Source: a virus. Taken from it: a stretch of 34,922 bases of DNA. The notes beneath the pieces were generated by a model that was not told the origin of the DNA, made no database searches, and worked only from the letters and a program-made list of their open reading frames with translations. The DNA lies in the IMG/VR virus record IMGVR_UViG_3300010160_000014, positions 1 through 34,922 of that record. One strand, given 5' to 3'. Within the stretch, counting starts at the first letter, position 1. The number at the start of each line of letters is the position of its first letter. Made by a program: the position numbers and the translations under genes. This document shows positions 1 through 5,421 of the stretch, in pieces.

Positions 1-123
1 TTTGTCTAAAACAGGTCAAGGTGATTTATTAGATAAGTTTAAAGAAGCTAGACAATTAATAGCAAAAACTTATACCATTGAAAAAGCTGCTAACACTACT
101 ACTGGAACTATTGACGCTAAAAA
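1..123. repeat. Terminal direct repeat, left copy (circular closure)
   Basis: These 123 bases are identical to 34800-34922. They lie inside a coding gene, and the reading frame crosses the join without a break. This is what an assembler leaves when it closes a circular or circularly permuted molecule. A physical terminal repeat of the virion DNA would not normally sit mid-gene, so I read it as an assembly overlap. Unique genome length is about 34799 bases. Confidence 0.95.
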
Positions 124-469
124 ATTAGCAGCACAATTACAGCGTGGCAAGCCTTTATCTGGTGAATTAAAAGATATTGCACAATTTAGTCAAGCATTTC
201 CAAAAGCAAGCCAAGCAACAGAAGCTATGGGTAGCTTGCCACAATTAAGTCCATTAGATTATCTTGCTGGAGTAGTTGGTGGCGTAAGCACAGGTGGCGC
301 AGGTGCTGGGGCTATTTTAGCTAGACCAGCTTTAAGGGCTGCTGCATTATCTTCACCCGTACAAAATCGTTTAATTCCAAGTACGGCTGCACCATTTTTA
401 ACGCCATTACAAAGAAATTTGGCTACATTATTAACATTGCAAGGCGTACAAGGAGTAACAAATGAGTAG
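2..469 (+). CDS. C-terminal part of ejection-type protein split by the window ends
   Basis: This is the last 155 codons of the gene that starts at 33640; joined across the repeat it gives a 542-residue protein. The apparent first codon (TTG at 2) is an internal leucine, not a start. The segment has a helical lysine/alanine-rich stretch, then a glycine/alanine-rich hydrophobic stretch about 30 residues long at roughly 270-350, of the kind seen in membrane-active phage ejection proteins. It ends in TAG at 467-469, eight bases into the next gene. Function is inferred from position: it is the third large gene after the tail connector genes, where P22 carries gp7, gp20 and gp16. Confidence 0.85.
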   Translation: MSKTGQGDLLDKFKEARQLIAKTYTIEKAANTTTGTIDAKKLAAQLQRGKPLSGELKDIAQFSQAFPKASQATEAMGSLPQLSPLDYLAGVVGGVSTGGAGAGAILARPALRAAALSSPVQNRLIPSTAAPFLTPLQRNLATLLTLQGVQGVTNE

Positions 470-1721
470 AAACGGTAGCGGTACATATTCCTTACCAGTA
501 GGTAATCCTGTAGTAACAGGCACAACTATTAGTTCTACATGGGCTAATAATACCCTTACAGACATTGCTAACGCATTGACAGGTTCATTAGCTGCTGACG
601 GTCAAACAACCGCTTCTGGCAACCTTAACATGGGTACAAACAAGATTATTAACCTTGCTGACCCTACTAATGCCCAAGACGGTGCTACTAAATACTATGT
701 AGACCAACTAATTGCTGCTTTAGGCACTATGGCTTACCAAAATGCTAACAATGTGGCTATTACTGGTGGTGCTGTAACTAATGTGGCATTAGACCTACAC
801 GCCCAAACTGGTCAAATGTATTTGCCTGTTGGCCCTACTGCTTTGCGTACTGCAAGTCCTATTGCTGGTTTAATGCGTTGGAATACAGACGGTGGTGGTT
901 TTTATGAAGGTTATAACGGTAGTGCATGGCAAAAGTTTACTACTGTAAATGAAGGTTCTTACACTATTACTTATGTCATTGTTGCTGGCGGTGGTGGCGG
1001 TGGTACAAATGCTGGTGGTGGTGGAGGCGGTGGAGGTGTAGTTTCAAATACATTAACTGCTATTCCAGGCACAGTATTTAGTATGACTATTGGTGCTGGT
1101 GGCGCTGGCGGTTCAAACGGAAGCAATAGCTTTATTACAGGTATTGCAACTGCTACTGGCGGTGGCGCAGGCGGTACTGCTGGCCCTGCTAGTGGTTCTG
1201 CTGGTGGTTCAGGAGGTGGTGGTAGTAGTTTCGGCAATACAAGCGGTGGAACAGGTGTACCAGGACAAGGTAATAACGGAGGTGGTTCTGCTTCTAATGG
1301 TGCAGGTGGCGGTGGTGGTGGCGGTGCGTCAGGCGCAAGTGGTAGTTTTCCAACTGGAGGCGCTGGTGGTGCTGGTTCAACATTAACTATTACTGGCACA
1401 ACTACCTATACAGCAGGTGGTGGTGGCGGGGCTGTTGAATATTACCAATCTGGTTCAGGTGGCGCAGGTGGTATTGGTGGCGGTGGTGGCGGTGGCGCAA
1501 CTGGCGTAAATGGTACAAACGGCACAATCAATACAGGTGGTGGCGGAGGTGGTGGAGGTGCAGGGCCAGCTGTTGCTGGTGGTTCTGGTGGTTCTGGTCA
1601 AGTTTATATGTCTATGCCAACTGCAAACTACACAGGCACAATTACTGGCTTACCAACTGTGACTACAAGTGGTGCTAATACTATTTTACGATTTACTACT
1701 TCTGGCACATATAGCGCATAA
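462..1721 (+). CDS. Glycine-rich tail fibre / host-recognition protein
   Basis: This is a 419-residue protein. Residues 1-45 match the common phage fibre N-terminus (NGSGTYSLPVGNPVVTGTTI, then a short helix), which usually docks the fibre to the virion. Residues 46-165 carry fibre-like repeats (NLNMGTNKIINLADPTNAQD, then a tryptophan-containing linker). Residues 172-378 are dominated by runs of glycine with scattered Ala, Ser, Thr and Asn, beginning YVIVAGGGGGG. Residues 379-419 form a short beta-rich tail. Glycine-rich regions of this kind form packed polyglycine II helices in the adhesin of phage S16, so a receptor-binding tip is a reasonable inference. The ATG overlaps the preceding gene by eight bases and follows AGGAG at 451-455. 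It lies between the ejection genes and the lysis genes. Confidence 0.85.
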   Translation: MSRNGSGTYSLPVGNPVVTGTTISSTWANNTLTDIANALTGSLAADGQTTASGNLNMGTNKIINLADPTNAQDGATKYYVDQLIAALGTMAYQNANNVAITGGAVTNVALDLHAQTGQMYLPVGPTALRTASPIAGLMRWNTDGGGFYEGYNGSAWQKFTTVNEGSYTITYVIVAGGGGGGTNAGGGGGGGGVVSNTLTAIPGTVFSMTIGAGGAGGSNGSNSFITGIATATGGGAGGTAGPASGSAGGSGGGGSSFGNTSGGTGVPGQGNNGGGSASNGAGGGGGGGASGASGSFPTGGAGGAGSTLTITGTTTYTAGGGGGAVEYYQSGSGGAGGIGGGGGGGATGVNGTNGTINTGGGGGGGGAGPAVAGGSGGSGQVYMSMPTANYTGTITGLPTVTTSGANTILRFTTSGTYSA

Positions 1722-1730
1722 GGAATAAAT

Positions 1731-1895
1731 ATGTTTATTGTTACTTGGTTATTTGACAAAATGGGCTATATGCCTAAAGTTACTGTAGATACTGCATGGT
1801 CTTTTCCTACGCCTAATAAAATTGCCCCAAAAGCTACGCCTGTTGCTAAAAAAACAACAGTTAAGAAAACTACTGCACGCAAAAAGAAAGCATAA
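1731..1895 (+). CDS. Small lysine-rich protein, unknown function
   Basis: A 54-codon gene starting at ATG 1731 with an AGGA-type site at 1721-1724, nine bases after the fibre stop. The N-terminus is hydrophobic and aromatic (MFIVTWLFDKMGYMPK). The C-terminal third is strongly basic, alternating Lys, Thr and Ala and ending ARKKKA. It could sit on a membrane by its first ten residues or bind nucleic acid by its tail; nothing decides between these. Spacing of two bases to the next start supports translation as part of the fibre-lysis operon. No family recognised with confidence. Confidence 0.75.
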   Translation: MFIVTWLFDKMGYMPKVTVDTAWSFPTPNKIAPKATPVAKKTTVKKTTARKKKA

Positions 1896-1897
1896 CT

Positions 1898-2131
1898 ATG
1901 GAATGGCAATATGTAATTAACTTCCTAGGCGCTGGACTTCTAACTGCTGTTGGCTGGTGGTGCAGACAAATTTGGGATTCAGTACAAACCCTTAAAAAGG
2001 ATGTACAAAAAATTGAAGTGGTATTACCCACTAAATATGTTCTTAAAGAAGATATTGAAACTAAGTTTGACAAATTAGAAAATACATTACAACGCATTTT
2101 AGACAAGTTAGATACTAAAGCTGACAAATGA
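1898..2131 (+). CDS. Membrane-anchored coiled-coil protein of the lysis cassette
   Basis: 77 residues. A single hydrophobic segment at about 6-24 (VINFLGAGLLTAVGWWCRQI) is followed by a charged helix at about 27-75 with a heptad-like pattern (LKKDVQKIEVV, then LENTLQRILDKL). This layout, one membrane helix and a long amphipathic tail, is common in small phage proteins beside holins, but it is not diagnostic of a function. Its stop shares bases with the next start (ATGA at 2128-2131), so the two are likely translationally coupled. It may be an accessory to the holin or a virion-associated protein. Confidence 0.75.
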   Translation: MEWQYVINFLGAGLLTAVGWWCRQIWDSVQTLKKDVQKIEVVLPTKYVLKEDIETKFDKLENTLQRILDKLDTKADK

Positions 2132-2331
2132 GGCGCAAAACTAAGGGTGCTATGCACTCTAAGACTATGTGGTTTTCTTTTGCGTTAGTTGTACTGGGGG
2201 TAGTCTATGATAATTTTAGCTATGTTGAAAATCTTATTGACCCTCGTTTGTATGGCATATGCCTTATTTTTATTGGTATTGTTGTTGCTGTGCTTAGATT
2301 TGTAACCACAATGCCTTTGGAGGATAAATAA
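2128..2331 (+). CDS. Putative holin with two membrane segments and possible dual start
   Basis: 67 residues with two hydrophobic helices, about 13-28 (TMWFSFALVVLGVVYD) and about 40-61 (LYGICLIFIGIVVAVLRF), and a charged C-terminus. Size and topology fit a class II holin, which opens or depolarises the inner membrane and releases or activates the endolysin. It sits directly before the spanin and endolysin genes. Two starts are possible. ATG 2128 overlaps the upstream stop and gives a basic leader MRRKTKGA. ATG 2152 has AAGGG four bases upstream and gives a 59-residue form starting MHSKT. In phage 21 such a pair makes a holin and an antiholin; here that is inference. Confidence 0.72.
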   Translation: MRRKTKGAMHSKTMWFSFALVVLGVVYDNFSYVENLIDPRLYGICLIFIGIVVAVLRFVTTMPLEDK

Positions 2332-2750
2332 TGTTTGGTTTAACAATCCCATTTCAGTTTTATATATACGCAGCATTGTCTTTGGCTGCTGTTGGTGGTA
2401 TTGGCTACGGCAAATATCAATCTGTCAAGTACGATGCCTATGTATCAAAAGCTGAAGCTATTGCTAAAGAACAAGATATGATTAATCTTTATAAGGCTAA
2501 AGAAGCTGCCCAAGTAAACGAAAAGGTAAAAAATGATTATGAAAATAAGCTGTCTATTATTAAGCGTACTTATAGTGGGGTGCGCTTCACCAATCCCCAA
2601 CAAGCAAGCGTTATTTCCAACACCGCCAGCGCAACTGATGGCACAACCTCCGACCCTCAATTTATTGAAAAGTGCGCCATAACAACATTACAACTTGTTT
2701 CATTGCAAGCATGGTTAAATGAACAAATAGGCATATTTAATGCAAGGTAA
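2331..2750 (+). CDS. Rz: Inner-membrane spanin (Rz-like)
   Basis: 139 residues. One N-terminal membrane helix at about 8-27 (IYAALSLAAVGGIGYGK) is followed by a lysine, glutamate and alanine-rich helix at about 36-80 and a less regular periplasmic end. That is the layout of the i-spanin, which pairs with an outer-membrane lipoprotein to fuse the two membranes at the last step of lysis. The strongest support is the Rz1-type lipoprotein encoded inside it in the +1 frame. The ATG overlaps the holin stop by one base and has GGAGG at 2319-2323. The family is poorly conserved in sequence, so the call rests on architecture and context. Confidence 0.82.
   Translation: MFGLTIPFQFYIYAALSLAAVGGIGYGKYQSVKYDAYVSKAEAIAKEQDMINLYKAKEAAQVNEKVKNDYENKLSIIKRTYSGVRFTNPQQASVISNTASATDGTTSDPQFIEKCAITTLQLVSLQAWLNEQIGIFNAR
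2533..2682 (+). CDS. Rz1: Outer-membrane spanin lipoprotein (Rz1-like), embedded in Rz
   Basis: 49 codons from ATG 2533 to TAA 2680-2682, wholly inside the Rz gene in the +1 frame. The product starts with MIMK and a hydrophobic signal (SCLLLSVLIVG) ending in a lipobox, Ile14-Val15-Gly16-Cys17. After cleavage it would leave a lipidated 33-residue peptide starting CASPIP, rich in proline (FPTPPAQ, then AQPP). Short, lipidated and proline-rich with a nested gene is the classic Rz1 pattern. AAGG at 2523-2526 lies seven bases upstream. A chance frame would be unlikely to combine start, signal, lipobox and proline-rich tail. A second ATG at 2539 is also possible. Confidence 0.88.
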   Translation: MIMKISCLLLSVLIVGCASPIPNKQALFPTPPAQLMAQPPTLNLLKSAP

Positions 2751-3261
2751 TTTTAAAGAGTGTCTTGAGTTAGTATTAAAGTCAGAAGGTGGTTGGACAG
2801 GTGCTAATGGTTTAACTGGCGACCCTGGTGGTGAAACTAATTTAGGCGTTACTAAGCGTGTTTGGGAAGAATGGGTAGGTCACCCTGTGGAGTCCCTTAA
2901 AAACCTCACAAAAGACCAAGTAGCACCCTTATATGAACAAAGATACTGGAGGCCTTGCTATGGAGAAGTATTGCCTAGGGGACTCGACCTTGTTGTCTTT
3001 TCAATGGGAGTTAACGCAGGGCCAGGTAGGTCAGTTAAATTGCTTCAATCAGCTATTGGATGTGTACCTGACGGAGTTATTGGCCCAAAAACAAGAGGAC
3101 TTATTTGTGACTCCAATACTGCAACTCTTATCACTAAATTCTCTGAAGCTAGACGGGAATATTACAAGTCATTAAAAACTTTCCCCATGTTTGGGAAAGG
3201 CTGGCTTGCTAGAGTAGATAAAGAAGAATCAGAAGCACTTAGTCTGGCTAAGAACTCTTGA
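2740..3261 (+). CDS. Endolysin, glycoside hydrolase family 108 type muramidase
   Basis: 173 residues. Residues 8-40 carry the family signature: the catalytic glutamate Glu16 in SEGG, then DPGGETNLGVTKRVW starting at Asp28. The C-terminal part (about 90-165, with AGPGRSVKLLQ and DGVIGPKTRGLI) resembles the peptidoglycan-binding domain that goes with it. Enzymes of this family cut the bond between N-acetylmuramic acid and N-acetylglucosamine. There is no obvious signal sequence, so release should depend on the holin. The start overlaps the Rz end by 11 bases. The 3' end overlaps a minus-strand gene by 33 bases, and I see no terminator between them. Confidence 0.9.
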   Translation: MQGNFKECLELVLKSEGGWTGANGLTGDPGGETNLGVTKRVWEEWVGHPVESLKNLTKDQVAPLYEQRYWRPCYGEVLPRGLDLVVFSMGVNAGPGRSVKLLQSAIGCVPDGVIGPKTRGLICDSNTATLITKFSEARREYYKSLKTFPMFGKGWLARVDKEESEALSLAKNS

Positions 3262-3459
3262 ACCCTTTGTAATCTGTCCTAAAGGCGTTTCTAGGCGTTT
3301 TACACGATTGTCGGGGTGACACACCCACTTATTACCCATACGCTTAATCATGGCCTTAGAATTGGCTTCATTTTGGGCTATTAGCAACTCATACATTTGG
3401 TAGCTAAAGCGCCCAGCTTCAATCATTTGTTTCAATAAATTCTTGTCGTTTTTTGTCAT
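3229..3459 (-). CDS. Small protein of leftward operon, unknown (last gene)
   Basis: 76 residues starting MTKNDKNLLKQMIEAG. The first half is predicted helical; the second half is basic with one Cys-His pair (NKWVCHPDNRVKRLETP). The start ATG shares one base with the stop of the 39-codon gene upstream (TAATG), which supports translation by coupling; no good ribosome-binding site is visible. Its 3' end runs 33 bases into the endolysin gene on the other strand. No family recognised. It is the last member of a six-gene leftward string. Confidence 0.65.
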   Translation of the reverse strand: MTKNDKNLLKQMIEAGRFSYQMYELLIAQNEANSKAMIKRMGNKWVCHPDNRVKRLETPLGQITKGSRVLSQTKCF

Positions 3460-3578
3460 TATTTATTTCTGTGATATTTGTCATTAGGGTTATTAAGCAT
3501 AGATTTAATAAGGTCATTTATATTAAAAAACCATTGAATAACTTTCATGCCATCATGCGTATAGATAGTAAAACTCAT
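3459..3578 (-). CDS. Tiny 39-residue protein of leftward operon, unknown
   Basis: The start ATG (3578-3576) overlaps the stop of the gene upstream as ATGA, and its stop TAA (3461-3459) overlaps the next start as TAATG. Filling the space between two genes exactly, with a stop/start overlap at both ends, is strong evidence that this short frame is translated. The product begins MSFTIYTHDGMKVIQWFFN and ends in a basic tail (DKYHRNK). It has no membrane segment or recognisable motif. Confidence 0.7.
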   Translation of the reverse strand: MSFTIYTHDGMKVIQWFFNINDLIKSMLNNPNDKYHRNK

Positions 3579-3823
3579 CTATCTTTAGCCCACTCATCTA
3601 TTGCTTTATCAAACAAACGCTGCATTTCTGCGTTTTCTTCTTCTTGTTTGCGTAATGTGGCTATTATCCATTCCCCAGCAATCTTGTCTTTAAACCACAA
3701 GTCAGGTGACTTTTCTAATTCATCAGCTAATTCTTTTGCGTTCATTTGTATGCTACCCCCTATTACATTAATGGTGTATGAACCGTCTACTTCTTCAATA
3801 ATTTGGTTATTCAAACAAGTCAT
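3575..3823 (-). CDS. Small acidic protein of leftward operon, unknown
   Basis: 82 residues from ATG 3823. The N-terminal half looks beta-rich (EEVDGSYTINVIGGSIQMNA) and the C-terminal half is a charged helix (LRKQEEENAEMQRLFDKAID). The composition is acidic overall. It overlaps the gene upstream by 17 bases and the 39-codon gene downstream by four. Small acidic phage proteins sometimes act by mimicking DNA or blocking a host protein, but nothing here shows this. No family recognised. Confidence 0.68.
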   Translation of the reverse strand: MTCLNNQIIEEVDGSYTINVIGGSIQMNAKELADELEKSPDLWFKDKIAGEWIIATLRKQEEENAEMQRLFDKAIDEWAKDR

Positions 3824-4046
3824 TTTGTCCCGCTTTTGTTTGTAATGCTTTTAGGTAATTTTTAAGGGCTTTATCGTCTTCCTTAAATATCTTTTGAAAC
3901 AGTTGGTTAGAAGGCATTCTTACTCTGTTTTCATCAAATACACCATGCAATACAAAGCTAGAAAATGCCCTACAAGCTAACTCATCTTTACCGCATTTAT
4001 AAGCTAATTCGCAACCGTCACATGGGCATATTTCATCTAGTTCCAT
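3807..4046 (-). CDS. Small cysteine-rich, possibly zinc-binding protein, unknown
   Basis: 79 residues from ATG 4046, chosen because AAGGG lies just upstream with good spacing; in-frame ATGs at 4064, 4073 and 4079 are possible but reach further into the gene before. The first 30 residues hold five cysteines (MELDEICPCDGCELAYKCG, then ELACRAF), an arrangement that could bind zinc or an iron-sulfur cluster. The rest is a basic helix (LFQKIFKEDDKALKNYLKAL) and an acidic tail. This pattern occurs in small phage proteins of unknown role. Metal binding is inference from cysteine spacing only. Confidence 0.68.
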   Translation of the reverse strand: MELDEICPCDGCELAYKCGKDELACRAFSSFVLHGVFDENRVRMPSNQLFQKIFKEDDKALKNYLKALQTKAGQNDLFE

Positions 4047-4224
4047 TACGCCCTTTTTGGGCATAAAGTTCATACTCAAACTTTTCCCAACAATCTAATT
4101 CATTGCACATTTCGGTAATGTCGTGGTCGCCAATGTAAGCGTATTCTCTTTCACCGTTATAGCCACGCAACTCAATAGTAGTGTTGCCAAAAACTACTGA
4201 ACCAACATAGTGTCCGTCTTTCAT
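4033..4224 (-). CDS. Small protein of leftward operon, unknown
   Basis: 63 residues starting MKDGHYVGSVVFGNTTIELR. ATG 4224 is preferred over a longer frame because GGAAGGGG lies five to twelve bases upstream and because it begins one base after the previous stop (4226). The product looks like a small beta-sheet followed by an acidic helix (HDITEMCNELDCWEKFEYEL). It overlaps the next gene by 14 bases. I recognise no family; function unknown. Confidence 0.68.
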   Translation of the reverse strand: MKDGHYVGSVVFGNTTIELRGYNGEREYAYIGDHDITEMCNELDCWEKFEYELYAQKGRNGTR

Positions 4225-4225
4225 A

Positions 4226-4471
4226 TTAACCCCTTCCAACTTGGTCGTATGTATTCCAATCTTGAATAGCACCTCTTAAAGCAAACGCTTTAGTGTCACC
4301 AGTACCAAAACATGACCACAATGGTGAGTCTTTAATATCGTCTTTGTCGGTTGCGCCATCACCAAGCGCCAAGTAACAACACCATTGTTTGTCACCAGCT
4401 TGGTAAACATTTTCTTCTAATTTAAAACGGTAAGCTATTGAAACATTAGCCCAATCTTTAAAAGTTCGCAT
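4226..4471 (-). CDS. First gene of leftward small-gene operon, unknown
   Basis: 81 residues from ATG 4471, with a strong AAGGGG site seven bases upstream. The sequence begins MRTFKDWANVSIAYRFKLEE and contains CCYLALGDGATDKDDIKDS and SCFGTGDTKAFAL. It is mixed alpha and beta with an acidic middle. It is the promoter-proximal gene, read out of the AT-rich region 4472-4620 that carries repeated TGTATAA words. No family recognised. Confidence 0.68.
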   Translation of the reverse strand: MRTFKDWANVSIAYRFKLEENVYQAGDKQWCCYLALGDGATDKDDIKDSPLWSCFGTGDTKAFALRGAIQDWNTYDQVGRG

Positions 4472-4573
4472 TTAATTCCCCTTAAATGAATACTACAAAT
4501 ACAGTTTAAAACAAAAAGCAATAGAAATATATAGGTGTTTTCCCTAAGTGTTGTATTTTGCCAAACATTAAAA

Positions 4574-4622
4574 ATGTATAAAATATTACACAATTTATAC
4601 ACATAGTCATCAATATGTATAA
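4574..4622. promoter_or_regulatory. Operator-like cluster: three TGTATAA words and an inverted repeat
   Basis: GTATAAA at 4576-4582 and TTTATAC at 4594-4600 form a perfect 7-base inverted repeat around an 11-base centre. The word TGTATAA occurs at 4575-4581 and 4616-4622 on the plus strand and at 4595-4601 on the minus strand. Spacing of about two helical turns between the copies fits a dimeric repressor site. It lies 100-150 bases upstream of the first small leftward gene. The binding protein is unknown; the phage Cro-like protein is one candidate. Confidence 0.4.
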
Positions 4623-4626
4623 GTCT

Positions 4627-4679
4627 TAGACATAACTTGACCAAGGGTGATAGGGAACTATCAGCCGACCCAATGTCTA
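4627..4679. other. Predicted nested stem-loop
   Basis: TAGACAT (4627-4633) can pair with ATGTCTA (4673-4679). Inside it, TGATAG (4648-4653) and CTATCA (4658-4663) pair around a GGAA tetraloop on the plus strand, with two further G-C pairs beyond a single mismatch. A small alternative hairpin, ATGTC/GACAT at 4673-4685, would compete with the outer stem. No T-tract follows, so it is not an ordinary terminator. It could be a leader RNA structure or a protein-binding site. Confidence 0.35.
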
Positions 4680-4866
4680 TGACATCTAGTCCTTCACGAA
4701 GATAATGTTCATTCGATGGAAAGTTTGTATCACCCAAGTCCTTTCCGTCTTGTGTAGTCGCCATTTAACGCTACGAGGCTTGCAATGGGGTTCACACTAG
4801 CCTATCTTTTCTCCCACGCTGGCGATTTAACCACTTAATACGCTTGGGGTGCGGACTGCAATCTTA

Positions 4867-5421
4867 CTACAAATATTTATCTCTATGAAATTCCCCATGA
4901 AAGCCAAAGGTTTGCAAATTAGACAACTCTCTTTCAAAAGAAAAATACCTTGCTAATTCTTCTGGCGCAAACTTAATTCCATTGCTTACAAGGTAATCCC
5001 TATTTAAATGGCAAATAAGGTCATCTTCATTTTTTTCTTTATAAACAAATTTAGGGCTTGATGTTAACTCTAAAAGACGCTTACTGCGTAGGGAGAAACC
5101 CCCATTACCTACACGCAATCTTTCAGGATGCCAAGGCCATACTGCACCTATGTAATCGTAATCTAAAAATTGAGGTTGCCAAGCGCTTGCATTGATTACC
5201 CACCCATCCCATTGGACAATTAAAACAAAGTCCGTCTTGATGTATTTATGCAGTTCTTGAAGCACAAATTTGCTATAGGCTTGACGGCTATTAATGCTGG
5301 CATGGTTTATAAATAAGTCATCACCAAACTGAATATGGCGTTTGCTTATTTCCATAGCTTTTAATGCCAACTCTGGTTGTACCGAGTCTATAGCACAAAT
5401 GGTTACATTACTCAGTTTCAT
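4867..5421 (-). CDS. DUF5672-like putative glycosyltransferase
   Basis: 184 residues from ATG 5421; a TTG twelve bases further upstream is less likely. The signature stretches are FVLIVQWDGWV (65-75), DYDYIGAVWPWHPE (87-100) and RVGNGGFSLRSKRL (103-116), which match the family found in bacterial polysaccharide clusters and some phages. It has a glycosyltransferase-like layout, with the QWDG acids likely at the active site. The substrate is unknown: host surface sugar, virion protein or modified DNA are all possible. It overlaps the Cro-like gene by 14 bases. Such genes are usually late or accessory, so sharing a transcript with a regulator is notable. Confidence 0.75.
   Translation of the reverse strand: MKLSNVTICAIDSVQPELALKAMEISKRHIQFGDDLFINHASINSRQAYSKFVLQELHKYIKTDFVLIVQWDGWVINASAWQPQFLDYDYIGAVWPWHPERLRVGNGGFSLRSKRLLELTSSPKFVYKEKNEDDLICHLNRDYLVSNGIKFAPEELARYFSFERELSNLQTFGFHGEFHRDKYL

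Larger units (their letters stand above)
4472..4866. other. 395-base region without a convincing gene; regulatory and foldable
   Basis: Bases 4480-4620 are very AT-rich and hold a 7-base inverted repeat and three copies of TGTATAA. Bases 4627-4685 can fold into nested stems. Bases 4690-4866 are more GC-balanced, with no clear signal. One long minus frame crosses it (4764 to 4435), but it lacks a ribosome-binding site and overlaps the next gene; I do not call it. The region lies between two leftward gene groups and probably contains the promoter for the six small genes. Confidence 0.55.

Noticed and set aside
1-123. Physical direct terminal repeats of the virion DNA
   Set aside because: The repeat is short and lies within a gene whose frame continues across it. 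A terminase of headful type also argues for permuted ends without a fixed repeat.
1090-1386. 98-codon Val/Leu-rich frame on the plus strand
   Set aside because: Shifted reading of the glycine repeats. Its hydrophobic composition comes from GTG and CTG triplets in the repeat, not from a membrane protein design.
971-1399. 142-codon proline-rich frame on the minus strand
   Set aside because: It is the complement of GGT/GGC glycine codons in the fibre gene, which reads as proline and alanine. No ribosome-binding site and no domain.
3453-3845. 130-codon plus-strand frame
   Set aside because: Antisense to three coupled minus-strand genes that fit each other by stop/start overlaps; basic and Ser/Ile-rich as antisense shadows often are.
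4435-4764. Minus-strand frame of 109 codons starting MATTQDGKDLGDTN
   Set aside because: It starts without a ribosome-binding site, crosses the AT-rich operator region where the translation turns to low-complexity hydrophobic sequence, and overlaps the next gene. The first 60 residues look somewhat protein-like, so conservation would be worth a check, but I cannot support it.
4690-4866. tRNA or tmRNA gene in the GC-balanced part of the non-coding region
   Set aside because: GGGGTTCACAC at about 4787 resembles part of a T arm, but no matching acceptor, anticodon or D stem can be formed on either strand.
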